64,000 nucleotides of DNA from Chaunax sp. Z400 (taxonomy: Eukaryota; Chordata; Actinopteri; Lophiiformes; Chaunacidae). Both the position numbers and the translations under genes were made by a program. The notes under the pieces are model-generated. The model searched no databases. It worked only from the letters and a program-made list of their open reading frames with translations, and was not told the DNA's origin. Below, piece after piece: positions 32,607 to 45,375 of the stretch (position 1 is its first letter; every line of letters starts with the position of its first letter). The stretch is taken from NCBI GenBank assembly GCA_037577475.1, contig JBAGJB010000170.1:248001-312000 (forward strand). The letters are read 5' to 3'.

Positions 32607-34216
32607 ATGTAGCTTGACCCCTCCCCTGGTCACTTCCCCCGTCTTCGTGTAGAGCTGCACTCCCTCTGGGTCCTGGATGCAGTGGAGGTGGCGACGCTGG
32701 GTCCTCCAGATCTCCCCCATCCTGGCGCGGTCAATCAGCGGGACCCCCATGGTGTCCACAGCATTCCAGAAGTGATCCAGCACCTCCTGGATCAGACGGT
32801 CGGCTTCTGGCTGCGCCCTGATCCGCCGCCGGCAGTGAGGGGCCATCTCAGGAATGGTCAGGTGGACGATGGCACCCGTCCCCATCTGGGACTGCTTTGC
32901 CCTCTTCAGCCGCTCCACATCCTCCCCGTCCCACTCAAAGATGGCAGTGGACAGGCGGGACATGAAGGGGCCGTACAGCAGGTGGGCGTCGGTGGTGACG
33001 CCCCTCGCGAAGCGTCGCAAGAGGTGCCACACATCCAGGCGGACCATCAGCTGGTCCCACTCACCAAACATCAGCCCGACCTAACAACGAATCATCAATC
33101 GGTCAGTCGTTTTAAATGGCAGCTGCAGTCAGCAGTGTGTCTGTGTGTGAGAGACGCCACGGTACCTTGGGCTGGTGGTTGCGAGTGCAGCAGTCCCGGT
33201 CCACGTAGAGCACCTGAGGGGGTGCCACCCTGGCCTCCCTGTAGCGCCGCATGAGCCCCTGCGCCATGGCTACCAGTCCATCCCCCTCGCAGGCGGTGAG
33301 GACGGAGATGAGCACCTGTACGTCCCGCACGTACACGGAGAGCAGCCAGGACGCAGAGGGCACCGGTGGCATCTTTGGCAGCTGCTGCAGGTCCTGCTGT
33401 TCCGTGACGCCGAGCAACTCCAACACAGAGAGGTAGCGGATGACGCGCCCCGCCCACTCTGAGCTGTGCTGCTCCCTCAAGGTTTTTCTGAGGCAAGCCG
33501 CACTGTTGCCCAAAGTGCGCTCCCTCAAATGCCCCACCACCGCCTTGTCGCAGGACAACCTGAGTGTGTGGTGAAGAGGTCAATCGTGTGCTATGCTGCA
33601 GTAAATAATTGAATGAATAAATAAATACACAAGCCTTCTTATTTCTGCTTACTTGTAGGTCAGGATGGCAGGAAACTGCATCTGGTGCCCCAGGTCCAGC
33701 TGGTCCATGATATCCTGGGACCAGGCAGCAACCTTGCGCTTACATGACAGGCATTCCAGGTACTCCGTGCCCATGAAGTACCAGCCTGTCATGTCCAGGA
33801 CCCTCCGCACCGTCTTGTACAGACCAGCCCCTGTGAGTTTGTGGCCACATCCCTTGCACACAAACCTGCACGCCCACATCCTGTAGGGCGCCCACAGGAA
33901 GAAGCGTGTGTGAAAAAAGGGATGGCACGAGGCAGGGGGCTGCGCGTACAGGGGCCGGTCTCCTGGGGGGGACCACCAGAGATGGAGGTCACTGACGAGG
34001 ACGGGATGTCCTCCCGCACCTCTGGTGAAGAGAGCTCGGCCCAGCCAGTCCTGCTGCTCCACCGGCAGCGCCTTCCTCCACTTCTTGGGCAGCAGCTGCA
34101 ACGTTCACATCGCATCCGTCAGTACTATTTTAAGTACTAATATCATTTTGCTTATTACTAGAAAATTATATCTCACCTCTGCACCGGTGGAGGTGGGCTG
34201 CGCGAGCTGTTTGGGG
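32607..34216 (-). pseudogene. Gene A copy 2: exons 4-8, with a 277-bp internal deletion
   Basis: The pieces are exon 4 remnant (34,216-34,177), exon 5 (34,095-33,653), a fused exon 6-7 (33,559-33,166) and exon 8 (33,080-32,607). The exon 6 acceptor is intact here (ACTCAG before GTTGTCC) and joins in phase to exon 5 (Lys codon AA/G). A net 277-bp deletion removes the end of exon 6, intron 6 and the start of exon 7, yet the frame continues (SVYVRDVQVLISV). The lost part includes the LDSTKK...MTKKLAG region, which may hold the first catalytic Asp. The gene stops inside exon 4 at a junction with a Tc1-like element. Exon 8 runs into the 9-bp satellite. It cannot make a full protein. Confidence 0.72.
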
Positions 34217-34220
34217 CTGT

Positions 34221-34683
34221 TTCTCTCAGTCAGCTTCATGAGGTCGTCTCCTGGAATGGTTTTGAATTAACAGGTGTGCCTTGTCAAGAGTCAATTTGTG
34301 GAATTACTTGCCTTCTTAATGTGTTTGAGACCATCAGTTGTGTTGTGCAGAGGTAGGGTTAGTACACAGTGGATAGCCCTATTTGACTACTGTTGTAATC
34401 CATATTATGGCAAGTTCCATTCCAGGAGACGACCTCATGAAGCTGACTGAGAGAATGCCAAGAGTGTGCAAAGCTGTCATCAAAGCAAAAGGAGGCTACT
34501 TTGAAGAATCTAAAATATAAAACATATTCTGACTTATTTAACACTTTTTTGTTTACTACATAATTCCATATGTGTTCTTTCATAGTTTCGATGTCTTCAG
34601 TATTAATCTACAATGTAGAAAATAATTAAAATAAATAAAAACCATTGAATGAGAAGGTGTGTCCAAACTTTTGACTGGTACTG
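34221..34683 (+). mobile_element. Tc1-like element, second copy, left arm truncated
   Basis: It matches 1684-2146, so only about 39 bp of the left inverted repeat remains, while the right 267-bp arm and its TA (34,684-34,685) are kept. A 4-bp filler (CTGT, 34,217-34,220) separates it from gene A exon 4. The 37-codon residual transposase frame is at 34,407-34,520. With one arm missing it cannot be mobilised as a unit. Confidence 0.85.
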
Positions 34684-34685
34684 TA

Positions 34686-35407
34686 CATATATATATTGTT
34701 CATAACTGACTGACTAAGTAATTTCCATTGGAATATTATGCAAAGGCAAGGACACATTTTGTATTGTTCACTTATACTACTGTATTTTGGATACTGCACA
34801 GAGGTGTGGGTTAACACATGAAGGTTTAGTATTTGTCATGTAGAAGTGTTACAGAAAAGAGCAATAACAATTATAAACAAAGTGAATATCAAAGAGCATA
34901 CCAGCAGGCTGTTTATAAATTGCTAGAAATAGGTTGACCTGAAGGAAATTTAATTTCAAAAGTCCGTACACGCGTAAAACATGAAAGCAGATGTGTATTT
35001 TTAAAAAGTACTGTCTGTTCATGAGCGCAAATCCCGCTCTTCAAGCAGTGCATGCAAATGAATGACTGCACACCGGCATATCGGCCGCTTCAAATATTAA
35101 AAGTTCAAATGTTATTTGGTAAATTGGTTCAAATATGATTTGTTAAACTGATACTGTAATGCGCTAGGTAGCTAGCTAGGTAACCGTGTCATTACTATTA
35201 CTGGCTCCGTACTCCGTACTTTCATTTGCCTCGTAGCAAGTACAACACAGCCGACAGACACATTGAATGAGACACAGAACAGTACTTACATAACTCGACG
35301 ACAGAAATGTCTGCGAAAAAGTTGTGGAAATAAAAGTCCTTCTCTCTCAAGCAAGCGCAGCTGAGAGGACTGAGGAGAAACGGCTTCAATCAGGTTCAAA
35401 TTCAAAG
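34686..35407. other. Anonymous intergenic sequence (copy of 2149-2870)
   Basis: Near-identical to the first block, with scattered single-base changes. No gene seen. Confidence 0.55.
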
Positions 35408-35897
35408 CTGAGTTGGGGGGGCGGGGGCCCGGAAAGCCAGCCAATCAGAAGTCGTCGGAGCAAGTTAGGCCATCCAGTCAGAGACAGCGTGTGTTAGGGC
35501 AGCCAATCCAGTCAGGGAGCTCGATTACATTGATCTTTGTGGAACGCTACAAGGGGGCTGGGCTTAGAAGTTAGGGAGAGTCAGAGAACATCGAGACACG
35601 GGCGGGGCGGGGCGGGGCGGGGCGGGGCGGGGCGGGAATCTTCACTGTCCGCCCCGGCGGCCGCCGGCCGCGCGACGGCGGCGGATCCGGCGTCGCTCCG
35701 ACGGTACACCACTTTGTAGAAACGTCCGTCCCGTCCCGCGACGGCGAGGCGCCTTCTCCGTCTCGAACGGGACGCCCGGCCTCGAAAGCGGAACGCACCT
35801 GGCTTCTGCGCATCGGAAATGACCCCGCCGGAGCTCTGGAGTCGCCGGAGAGGCGTACCGGGATATGCAAAGTAGCCACGTGCTCTCGTTGTGCTCC
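35408..35897. promoter_or_regulatory. CpG-rich, promoter-like tract, second copy
   Basis: Copy of 2871-3345 with the same two CCAAT boxes and E-box. The GGGGC run is three units (15 bp) longer here. The longer run favours G-quadruplex formation. No linked gene was identified. Confidence 0.4.
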
Positions 35898-35937
35898 CCT
35901 CCCTCACACCGCCGGCCGGCCGGATGGATGAAGAACA

Positions 35938-36037
35938 CATACATACATACATACATACAGATGAGTGGTCCCAACTCGTCTTATGTGCAAATACTTTCTT
36001 ATTTTCCCTATAATATTATCAACTGTATATATTATTG

Positions 36038-36136
<99 letters not shown>
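35938..36136. repeat. (ACAT)n, (TA)n and (GA)n microsatellites, second copy
   Basis: The TA tract is about 57 bp here against about 25 bp in the first block, and is followed by (GA)n. Confidence 0.95.
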
Positions 36137-36406
36137 TCTCTACGATATGAGCACTGCCCTTGAAAGACTGATTGCCATTACTACCCCTGACATATCTGAC
36201 TGAGAAGAATCAAGTTCCAACATAAAGTTTGGTATGTAGCATAAAGTATAAACTTACTTTACTATACTTACTTTAGTATAAACTTACTAGTGAGACGGAA
36301 GAACACACGGGTATGTTTAAAAACAAAAGACACTTTAATGGGACTTTCAACAAAGTATAAAACACACTTTAATATATATATATAAAAATAAATACATAAA
36401 TACACA

Positions 36407-36789
36407 TCAATGCAAAGAAAAAATATAAATAAAGGATACAAAATACACAGATAAATAAATGATAAAAAAATAAACACACCAAACGATATAAAATACACAG
36501 ATAAATAAATGATAAAAAAATAAACACACCAAACGATATAAATGATAATAACTTTCAGTCTTTCCCCCCCCCCGTGCTTCCCTTTCCTGTCTCTTCCTTC
36601 TTTCCTCTCTCCTCTTTTTCTTTCTCCTCCTTCTCTCTGCCAGTCTGTGGTCCTTCCTTTTCACTCTCTCTGCTCTCCTCCTTGCCTTCCTCAGTTCTTT
36701 CTCCTGCCGGATTTTTTCTCTCCTCTTCTCCCTTCTCTTTACCCTTTCCTCTTTCCTCTTTTCCTTCCTCCTATACAAGTACACCAGTA
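36407..36789 (-). pseudogene. Arg/Lys/Glu-rich exon, second copy
   Basis: Protein-identical to the frame at 3821-4203, including the AT-rich 3' continuation and lack of ATG. The 51-bp duplication is at 36,436-36,537. Confidence 0.35.
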
Positions 36790-37090
36790 CTGTAATGATC
36801 TATAGTAGTACTGTTATTACTACTGTTCTGAAAATGAAAGGAATCTAAAAGTAGATCAGCTGGAGAACAGGTTACACAATGACGTCATCACTGGTAGATA
36901 TTACAGTGAAGGCTGCATTTGGAACAGTTAAGCTTCAGAAATGTCAACCCAACATATAAAGAACAAATAGAGCTCCAGTCACAGGAAAACAACACGGACT
37001 GTTAGATTACAGGATCATAGAGGTTCCACCGGCTCTGAGCTGAAGCCACTTTTTAAGAAGAACACAGTCATGTTCTAAAATGTGTCTTAC

Positions 37091-37206
37091 CAGTGTTCAC
37101 TGCGTTCAGCTGCGTGGCAGCAGTCTCTCTGCGGTCACGCTGTCTCGGTTCTGCTCTAACCGGGAGGGACGGGACCTTTATAAAGCAGCACCCAGTGATG
37201 ACGTCA
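37091..37206 (-). promoter_or_regulatory. TATA/CRE promoter with spliced first exon, second copy
   Basis: CRE TGACGTCA at 37,199-37,206, TATA box from 37,182 downward, donor GTAAGAC after 37,091. Unchanged from the first block. Confidence 0.42.
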
Positions 37207-40200
37207 ATAACTCCTCCTATAGGAAAAAAAACACAAACGCGTGTGTTAGGAGAAACGCGAGAGGCATTATTCTAACACGATCGATGTGAAGATGACGTAT
37301 ACCCAGATAAGACGCATTACAGGCACTGACTTTTCTATGTATTCATGAATCAATCTTAGTCACTTCTGAACTTTGATTATTTTGTTATATGACACCAACG
37401 TTGTGTCTCCAGTGTTAGAAGTAGAACAAGGTGCTCATGTAATTAAATGAGATCTTCTTTATTAATAGCCTTGAGAACTTCTTGTCCATCGTTCTTGTCC
37501 AGTTTAACTAGTCTTTAGATAAATGTACAGTACATGTATTTCTTTTTTGCTTTACGTCTTTTTGTTTGTTCATGTTTCAAACTAACATTCAAGTCACAGA
37601 TCTTTTTTTCACTTTAACATTGTAAGACAGGGTGTTTTTCAAAGTTTTCTTTAATTTCTCAGGTAATCATAATTAATATGATTTCAGTTGTTTTATGTTT
37701 AGTTATGTTTAATGACTCAATTTCCAATATATTTATTGAATTAATCAATGGTCATCTACACACAACAGTTATGGAGAAATCAGACCATAAACGTGGTGTT
37801 ATATTTATCTAAGGATAGCTGTAGGACATCTCACCTGCTTTCACTTAATAAAACTGCCTTCTTAGATTCACTGCAAACTTTACCTGCTGCTTTCATGTAT
37901 TTTATAGTTTTTATTCTGTAAGTATTGCACAAACTATTTTCATTCTGTTCTATGAATGCATACATTATGTCGATTGTCTGGGTTTTTCTTTGTTTTGTAT
38001 GTTGAGCCACACCTAAGATGATTTTCTGTTATGAAAGTCAATAAAGTTTCTGATTCTCAAACAATACATATGAATGCAAACCTAATTTTGACTAAATGTG
38101 TAGTTTCTGCTTTTTGGCTAGTATAGACAGTCCGTACACACTGCAGTAAAGCATTCTTTTTTATTCAAAAAAATGTTTTAGATAAATGTAATTTCCAGCT
38201 TTTGGCAGGAGTCAAAGACAATTTGTTGTTGGTTCAAACATAATGATGAATGGACAGCAACATTCCAAGTTATCACCATGTTCTCTTAGTAGTTCATCAA
38301 ATGTTTAACAGATACAAAGCAGAACAAAGAACATTTATTTCTCTTCAGATTCAAGCACTTGTCCTCATATTTAGTGAATCAGTGCCAAACAAACCCCAAA
38401 CTAGAACAAAACCACTTTTAGGACTGCGGCTCTAGAGACTGGACATGCATGTAAAAGAAAGGTCACATGTTCACGCCCCATAACATCCATGTCCCCTGGC
38501 TTTATATAACTCCATCAGCTACACTACATTAAAATGGCACACACACAATAAGAAAGATAAACAACTTAACAGGGTTTATTTGGAACTGATGCTTACATAG
38601 ATTTCAAAAGGCTACAATATAATTAATAATCAAAACTGTACACATAAAAACAAAAGCTGACATCCTCTGCAGCTTAATAAAGGACTTTATAATCAGGACC
38701 CTCTTTTCACAAACTAAAACATTCAGTCTGTCTGTGAAACATCCAAGGAATGAAAATAATACAGAAGAAACTTTTTTTTAAAGAAATACAATGCAATGCA
38801 AATACAATCCCCACAACAGGCAGCGAGTATCCTCAATTTCTTTAACTATTTTCCTTACAAAAGTATTTGTTCTAAAACTGATGAAAAACCTTCATAGTAG
38901 TTCAATGTGTTAATGAGGAGGTCGTCAAAATCCCAGTTTTACCGGTTTAGTTTGTTTAATGACTGTTCACCCTCCAGATACTCTTAGTAAATAATGATAG
39001 TTAAATAAGAAAACAAAGCGACTACAGCAACACCACTGTTAGCTAAATGCTAGTGTCGGAACCCTAGCATGCTAATAGGAGATACAGACAGAGAGGGGGA
39101 GAGAGGGAGAAAGGTCTCTTTTTGTGAAATGCCTTGAGAAACCCTTTGTTAAGATTTGGCACCATACAAATAAAACTGACTTGACTTGATATTCTGATAT
39201 TTAGCAGCTGATGCTCAGGACAGCTTGCTTTAGCATGTTGGAAAGCTAACATTAAATAGCATTAAGCACAAACAGAGATGCTTGAAGGAAATGCCAGTAG
39301 TTCTGCAGCTATAGCAAACCAAAGTAACAGTAAAACTTAATTTCTGTTGGAGTAAGAAAACTTCCCTGAAAATATGTCATAATAAGGTATGTATGTGTAG
39401 CCAGTACTTGGTGATAATGAGTAACATTAGCTGACATTACAGGTGGACTAGTGGCTATAGCGTTGGAAGACTCTGGGAACAGGTAGGAGGAAATGATTAA
39501 ACTGATGTACAGGATTTAATGAGACTCAGACAAAAGTGCAGTTGGAAAAAGTACCATGTATTAAAGAAGGAATGCAAAAATAAAAATAAACAGTATTTAC
39601 AAAATCAAACGATAGCCATTCAAATTATATTAATACTCAATTCAATATTCATTCAACAATAATCATAGTTCAATTGGCTGCAAAGTTTGTAGCTCCAGCA
39701 CCAAGGGATGTCAGTTATAGTCCAAACGTCATGTAAATCAGTCAGTCAACAAGGGAACGATTGGGCTGGAATGTGTGATGGATTGAATGAGTGAGTGAGT
39801 GAGTGAGTGAGTGAGTGAAGGAGGTCAGTCTCTCTCCTATCACCCAGGCAGGCAGGGTGAATGCAACAGGTTTCTTCATAATAGGAGGTGTTCCTGGTCA
39901 ACAGCTCGCCATCCTTTTTCCCCCCCAAGGAAATAAACCTGGCCTGTATAAGCAGACAAGGCCAACTTTAATACACGGATTTGTTAAAACCAAACAAAAT
40001 ACCAAAATACATTCAGTGACTTTACAGCTGGGATCACTAGCTTCAAGTTCACACCATTCAGTGATAAATCATCAAGTGTAACTGCTGTCCCTTAAAAGAA
40101 CAGAATAATTCAATGGAATCAATATGATTTAATCAATAATGCTTTTGCACTGGATCATTACGATCCGGATAGAAAAGTTCACTTCTGTTAGCAGACTTAG

Positions 40201-41154
40201 CGTTAGCCGCTAGGCTAAGTTAACTAGCGGTAGCTGCTAACAGTTTACGTATCACATACAAACCACTCGTGTCATCATGTGTGCTTCGCAACAACACATA
40301 GATAATATTACAGACAAAACAATCAGACCAATGCAGTAAGAAGGTTCAGCAGTGTTACCTAGGGCGATAGCTGCATGCTAACACAATAGCTTTAGTGCAA
40401 CTCACCCATTCGAGAGTTCAGCTCGTTCACGTAATAGCAGTGAGTTAAGTCACAGGACACATCTACAAATCGGCAATAAATTACAATTCCGTACATTGCA
40501 TGTTCAACAAGTTTGAAGTTGGAATACACGAATAAAGCATGTTTAATTACCGATCTGCAGCAGCTCTGTTCCCTCACACACCATACACGCCAAGCCATTC
40601 ATTTCCAATGGTAAGCAGCTGGCACTACCGGTATAACGCCCTGCGGCTGCTCTGATTCGATGTGGAAAATACCGCGATAGTTCGCCCGAGAACTGGGCAG
40701 ATACATAACATGATAACATAATATACTACGATTGAAATGCATTTAGCATATATTTACATTTTGAATATAGGACCTGGGTTACATATGTATTCCATGTGTA
40801 GATAAGGGTAATAGTGATTTAAAAAACAACTAAAACAGGGTCCATGATGAATTTAGCAGCCATCTTCACACATTACAGCAGCTGATATTAAAGAAAACAA
40901 AAAGACTATAATAAGAAAAATGTATTTATATAGAAAAAAAGAAACCAAACTATGATTTTTGACTGCTGTGCTGGTAAATTTAAAAAGGAGCTGTAGCTTT
41001 TTTTTATGTGCTAACAAATTACTCCAGACTGTCAGAAATAAAGGTGTAGCAGATTAAAAAAAGGCTCATCCAGACATTTTTCCTTCAACATAAAAAAGAA
41101 TGTTTTGTATTTGCTGTGGAAATGGTTGTGTTAAAACTGATGTCACAACTCCTT
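37207..41154. other. Anonymous sequence, second copy
   Basis: Corresponds to 4621-8564, including the retroposon-like tail at 39,116-39,192 and a (GTGA)n tract one unit longer (near 39,787-39,818). Rare substitutions, for example near 40,905. No supported gene. Confidence 0.5.
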
Positions 41155-44100
41155 TAATATATTATTATTAACCTTTATTTAGACAGGGAAATCCATTGAG
41201 ACTGGAGTCTCATTTTCAACGAAGCCCTGGTTACATACAATAATTTAAAACATGATACAATTAAACACAATTCAAAAGCAAAACAAAAACAATAGAACAA
41301 GAGGAAAAGTAATAAAAAACATCAGCCTTAAATGGTGCCATGGTTATGAACAATATTCTAATCTAAAACAATTAAGAGACAACAAAACAGGGGGAAAGCA
41401 ATGAGACATGACATTAATAGCAGCAAATCAATCAATAAAATAATTTCAAGATAAAACATTTGCAATCCTCTACGTCCAATTCATATAATAAATCTTTAAA
41501 AATGGTCAAGGAGATGATTGTCTTTAATTTAGCAGCCTCTTGGAACTTATTCCAGGCTCTAGCCACACAATCGCTAAAAGCAGTTTTTCCTTGTTCAGTT
41601 CTAACGGTTGGCACTTCGAGGAGTAACCAATCCTGAGATCTTGTTTGGTGGGCATTAGAGCGCCATGAAATTAGTGATGCCAGATAGCTGGGTACCTTCT
41701 GTAATATAGCTTTATAAGCATAAATAAGCAGGTGCTGCCTACTCCTTGTGGAGAGTGATGACCAACCTACAGCCTGGTAAAGATCACAGTGATGCATTCT
41801 AAAATGATAACCAGTAATGAAACGAAGTGCTGAATGATAAACAGTATCGAGTGCTTTCAATGTGGTAGAGGTAGCATGCATATAAAAAATGTCACCATAA
41901 TCAAGTACAGGCAGGAAAGTGGACTGTACTAACCGCCTTCTAGCTTCAGCTGAGAAGCAGGATCTATTTCTAAAGAAGAACCCAAGATTCATCCTTAGCT
42001 TTTTAACTAGCTCATCAACATGATTTTTTAAAGAGAGCTTTTCATCAATAACAATACTAAGGTACTTGTAGGAGGACACTTTTTAAACTTTTAAACCATT
42101 TAGAGTACAAATATTTAAATCAGTTCCCTCCAGGGAGCGGGATCTAGAAAATATCATATATTTTGTTTTTGTTCCACTTAAAACATGTTTAAGATCAAGG
42201 AGTGCGTGCTGGATTGACCCAAAAGCAGGATGCAGGATAGATAATGCTCTCCTCAATGTAGAAGCAGATGAATATAACACAGTGTCGTCAGCATAAAAAT
42301 GCACCTTACAGCCATTGTCAAATGACGCAATGTTATTAATATACAGTGAGAAGAGTAAGGGGCCTAAATTTGAACCCTGTGGTACTCCTTTAGTGACCTT
42401 CAGAATGTTCAAATGAGTAGAATCTGCAACAATACGTTGAGTTCTATCTGCAAGATAGTTTGTGAACCATTGGTGGGCATTCTGGTTATGCCAGCTGCAG
42501 CTAGTCTATCTAATAAAACTGAGTGGTCGACTGTATCAAAGGCTTTAGACAGGTCGATGAATAAAGCAGCACAGTGGTGTCCATTGTCAAGAGTACATAT
42601 GATGTCATTGAGAACTAGAGAAGCAGCTGAAATGGTGCTATGACCTGATCTGAAACCAGACTGAAAGGTATTTAAAATGCAATTTGTCTGTAGGAATGAA
42701 TTTAATTGACGATTTACAAAAGATTCTAGAGTTTTGGCTAAACAGGAAAGCTTGGATATTGGACGGTAATTATTTAAATCTTTACGATCTCTTCCCTTGT
42801 GAAGTGGGAGCACGTAAGCAGTTTTCCAGATAGGAAACAATTCCTGTTCTAAGAGACAGATTAAAAATATATGAAACAGGTCCAGCTATGACTGAGGCAG
42901 CTGTCCTCAAAAGACTGGGGTCAAGCTGGTCGGCACCAATCGACTTTTTTGAGTCTATCCTAAAAAGAGCATCACCAACTTCCGATTCAGATAGTGGACT
43001 AAATGAGAAAGTACTCCTAGGATTCCCAGAGAGCTCTTTTCCTGATTGACAGATGTCTGGTTGATAATGTTGTCCTGAGATGGCAGTATTTTTCAGATTG
43101 ATTTTATCAAATAAATGTCGTGTGTTAATAAAATGAGAATTAAAAACGTTACAAATTTCTGCTTTGTCATTTACGGGACCGTTGTCAGACGGTAATTGGA
43201 GAGGAAGTGGAGGGGTGGAATTATTCTTCATTGATTTAATTGTATTCCAGAATTTAATTGGATTACCGGCACTCAGTTGTAAGGAATTAAGATAATATGA
43301 GGATTTAGCTTTACTGATCATAGGAGTGCATCTGTTTCGCAACTGCCTAAACAGAGTCCAATCTGACGCATCCTCAGTGTTTCTAGCCTTTGCCCATGCA
43401 GAGTTTCTCTTTGTGTTATTTCTGATAGCTCGTGTGAGAACCAGGCAGTATATCTGTCCTTAATACGTAGTTTCCTGTAAGGAGCATGTTTGTCAGCCAC
43501 AGAAATAGGTGAAGGCTAGGTGTGGGTCTGGTATAAGAGTCACTCTATCTAAATTACATGTATTCAGATCATGTAGGAACCCCTGAGTGTCAAATTGCCT
43601 GAAATTCCTTTTAGTTAAAATGCGTGTCTTTGTTCTACATACTTTCACATTCCTAATGCAAGCAATTGGGCAGTGATCACTGAAATCTTGGGGAAAAACT
43701 CCACTGGCTGGATATCTCTGAGGCATATTGATGTGAATGATGTCTATCAGGGAGGATTTGGAGCTGCATTTCACATTAGGACGTGTTGGCTTGGTTATTA
43801 ATTGTGTTAGGTTTAAATTTGTGCACAAATCTTTGAGGTCGTTTTTTCCCAGTCAACGTTTAAATCACCCATGATTAGCAATTCTGTAGCTGTATATGGA
43901 GAGAAAATGTCAAAAAGATTATCAATTGCTTGGGGGAGAGCTGAAGGGGGTCTATATGTCCCAATCAGTGTCAATGATGTTTTTCCCCCAAGATTTACTG
44001 ACAAAGCCAGACATTCAAACTCTTTTGGAACAGATGATGAGATGAGTACTGTTACAGGGAAACATGTTTTAACAAAGATAGCTACACCACCACCTTTCCC

Positions 44101-44321
44101 TTTTCTGTCTGCTCTAAAAAGGTTAAAACCAACAATATTAACAGCAGAGTCAGGGACAGTATTTTTCAACCAAGACTCAGAGATGATTAAAATATCTGGG
44201 TCTGTCTGTTGGATCAAAATATTAATATAGTCCCGTTTAGAGACCAAACTTCTTGCATTTATGTGGAGCAGCCCAAGTCCTTTTGTATATATGAGCTATT
44301 TATACATCATGGTGGTGCTAG
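41155..44321 (-). mobile_element. LINE, second copy
   Basis: Same structure and 3' tail as 8565-11,730, on the minus strand, differing by a few substitutions and a one-base indel near 43,136. Confidence 0.8.
41432..44295 (-). pseudogene. LINE endonuclease/reverse transcriptase ORF, second copy
   Basis: Same motifs as in the first block: endonuclease (IMGDLNVDW, SDHCPI), then reverse transcriptase with LFIDLSKAFDTVDH and YADDTVLY at 42,840-42,083, and C-terminal part at 42,079-41,432. One extra base near 43,136 keeps a 186-codon frame open (43,342-42,782) through SKKSIGADQLDPSLL, where the first block is frameshifted. Other breaks are shared, so this copy is also dead. Confidence 0.82.
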
Positions 44322-45375
44322 AGGCCATGTCAGCAGTAAAGTTAGAAGACATCTTCCTCTTGGTGCCATGATCTGACAGTCCATCTAATAATTAGTAATA
44401 ATGTAGTAAAGCATTCGCTCCAGTAGAGCTTCTCCCAGTAAAAGACTGGGCGACTCCCACTGACCAGCAGTGGAGGACCGTATTGGGCAGCTCTCTGTGT
44501 GAAGCCTTTTATTCTGGATAAATACAGACTTATAAATGCAGGTATTAAAATGACTGTTTAAAAACAGCCATATGTTCAGTGTAGTTTAGTTTATTAAGTT
44601 TATTTACATCAGGGACCATGTACAAATACATTAGTCTCAAGTAAGAGAGACGATGCTTTGCAGCAGATTTAGCTACTAGCTAATTTCCTTCACATGTTGC
44701 TCCTGTAATAACAGTCCTACTCTACAACCCTTAGATCGAAGGAGCTGATTTGATTTGTTCTGAACTTTATATCAAATCTCCTGTTTTCCTCCTAACTTCA
44801 CCTCATCAAAACATTTAAGTTACTTCTCAATGCAACACACAATAATATAAACACCAAAAGAAAAAGGGAATTAGTCTGAAGTCAGTGCTGGTCAAGTTAC
44901 AACAGTTTCAAAACAGCTGATAAAAGTTAGATTGATCCTTTTCAAATTAAGACAAAGGAGTGATGTAACTAGAGTACATTTCATACAATCTGACTGTATG
45001 TTTCCACTATGTTTGTGTTGTTCTGTACCCATAAGGACATGTTAGCTACTACCAGCTTCTACTTGTTGTTTAGCTCTGTTGTTATACTTGCATGCAACAC
45101 TGTTGATCCACATGATTAATGCTTATATATCTATATGCTTACCATTACGTGAGAATGAAACGCCGAGTTAGTACGACTTCAATTACCACTCCTATGGTAC
45201 AGCATCAATACTTTGGTTTCCATCGTTGTCTGTTTAAAGTAAGACCCTGGAAGGGATCACAGAGCAGTAAACACATTAATCAGATGGCTCTATATAATGG
45301 AGAGCTATTGTTAGGGGAGAAAAGGTTTGACATGAGAAGAAGTGAGAAGATTATTATACATTACTACAAGAAACT
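44322..45375. other. Anonymous sequence, second copy
   Basis: Copy of 11,731-12,784. No supported gene. Confidence 0.45.
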
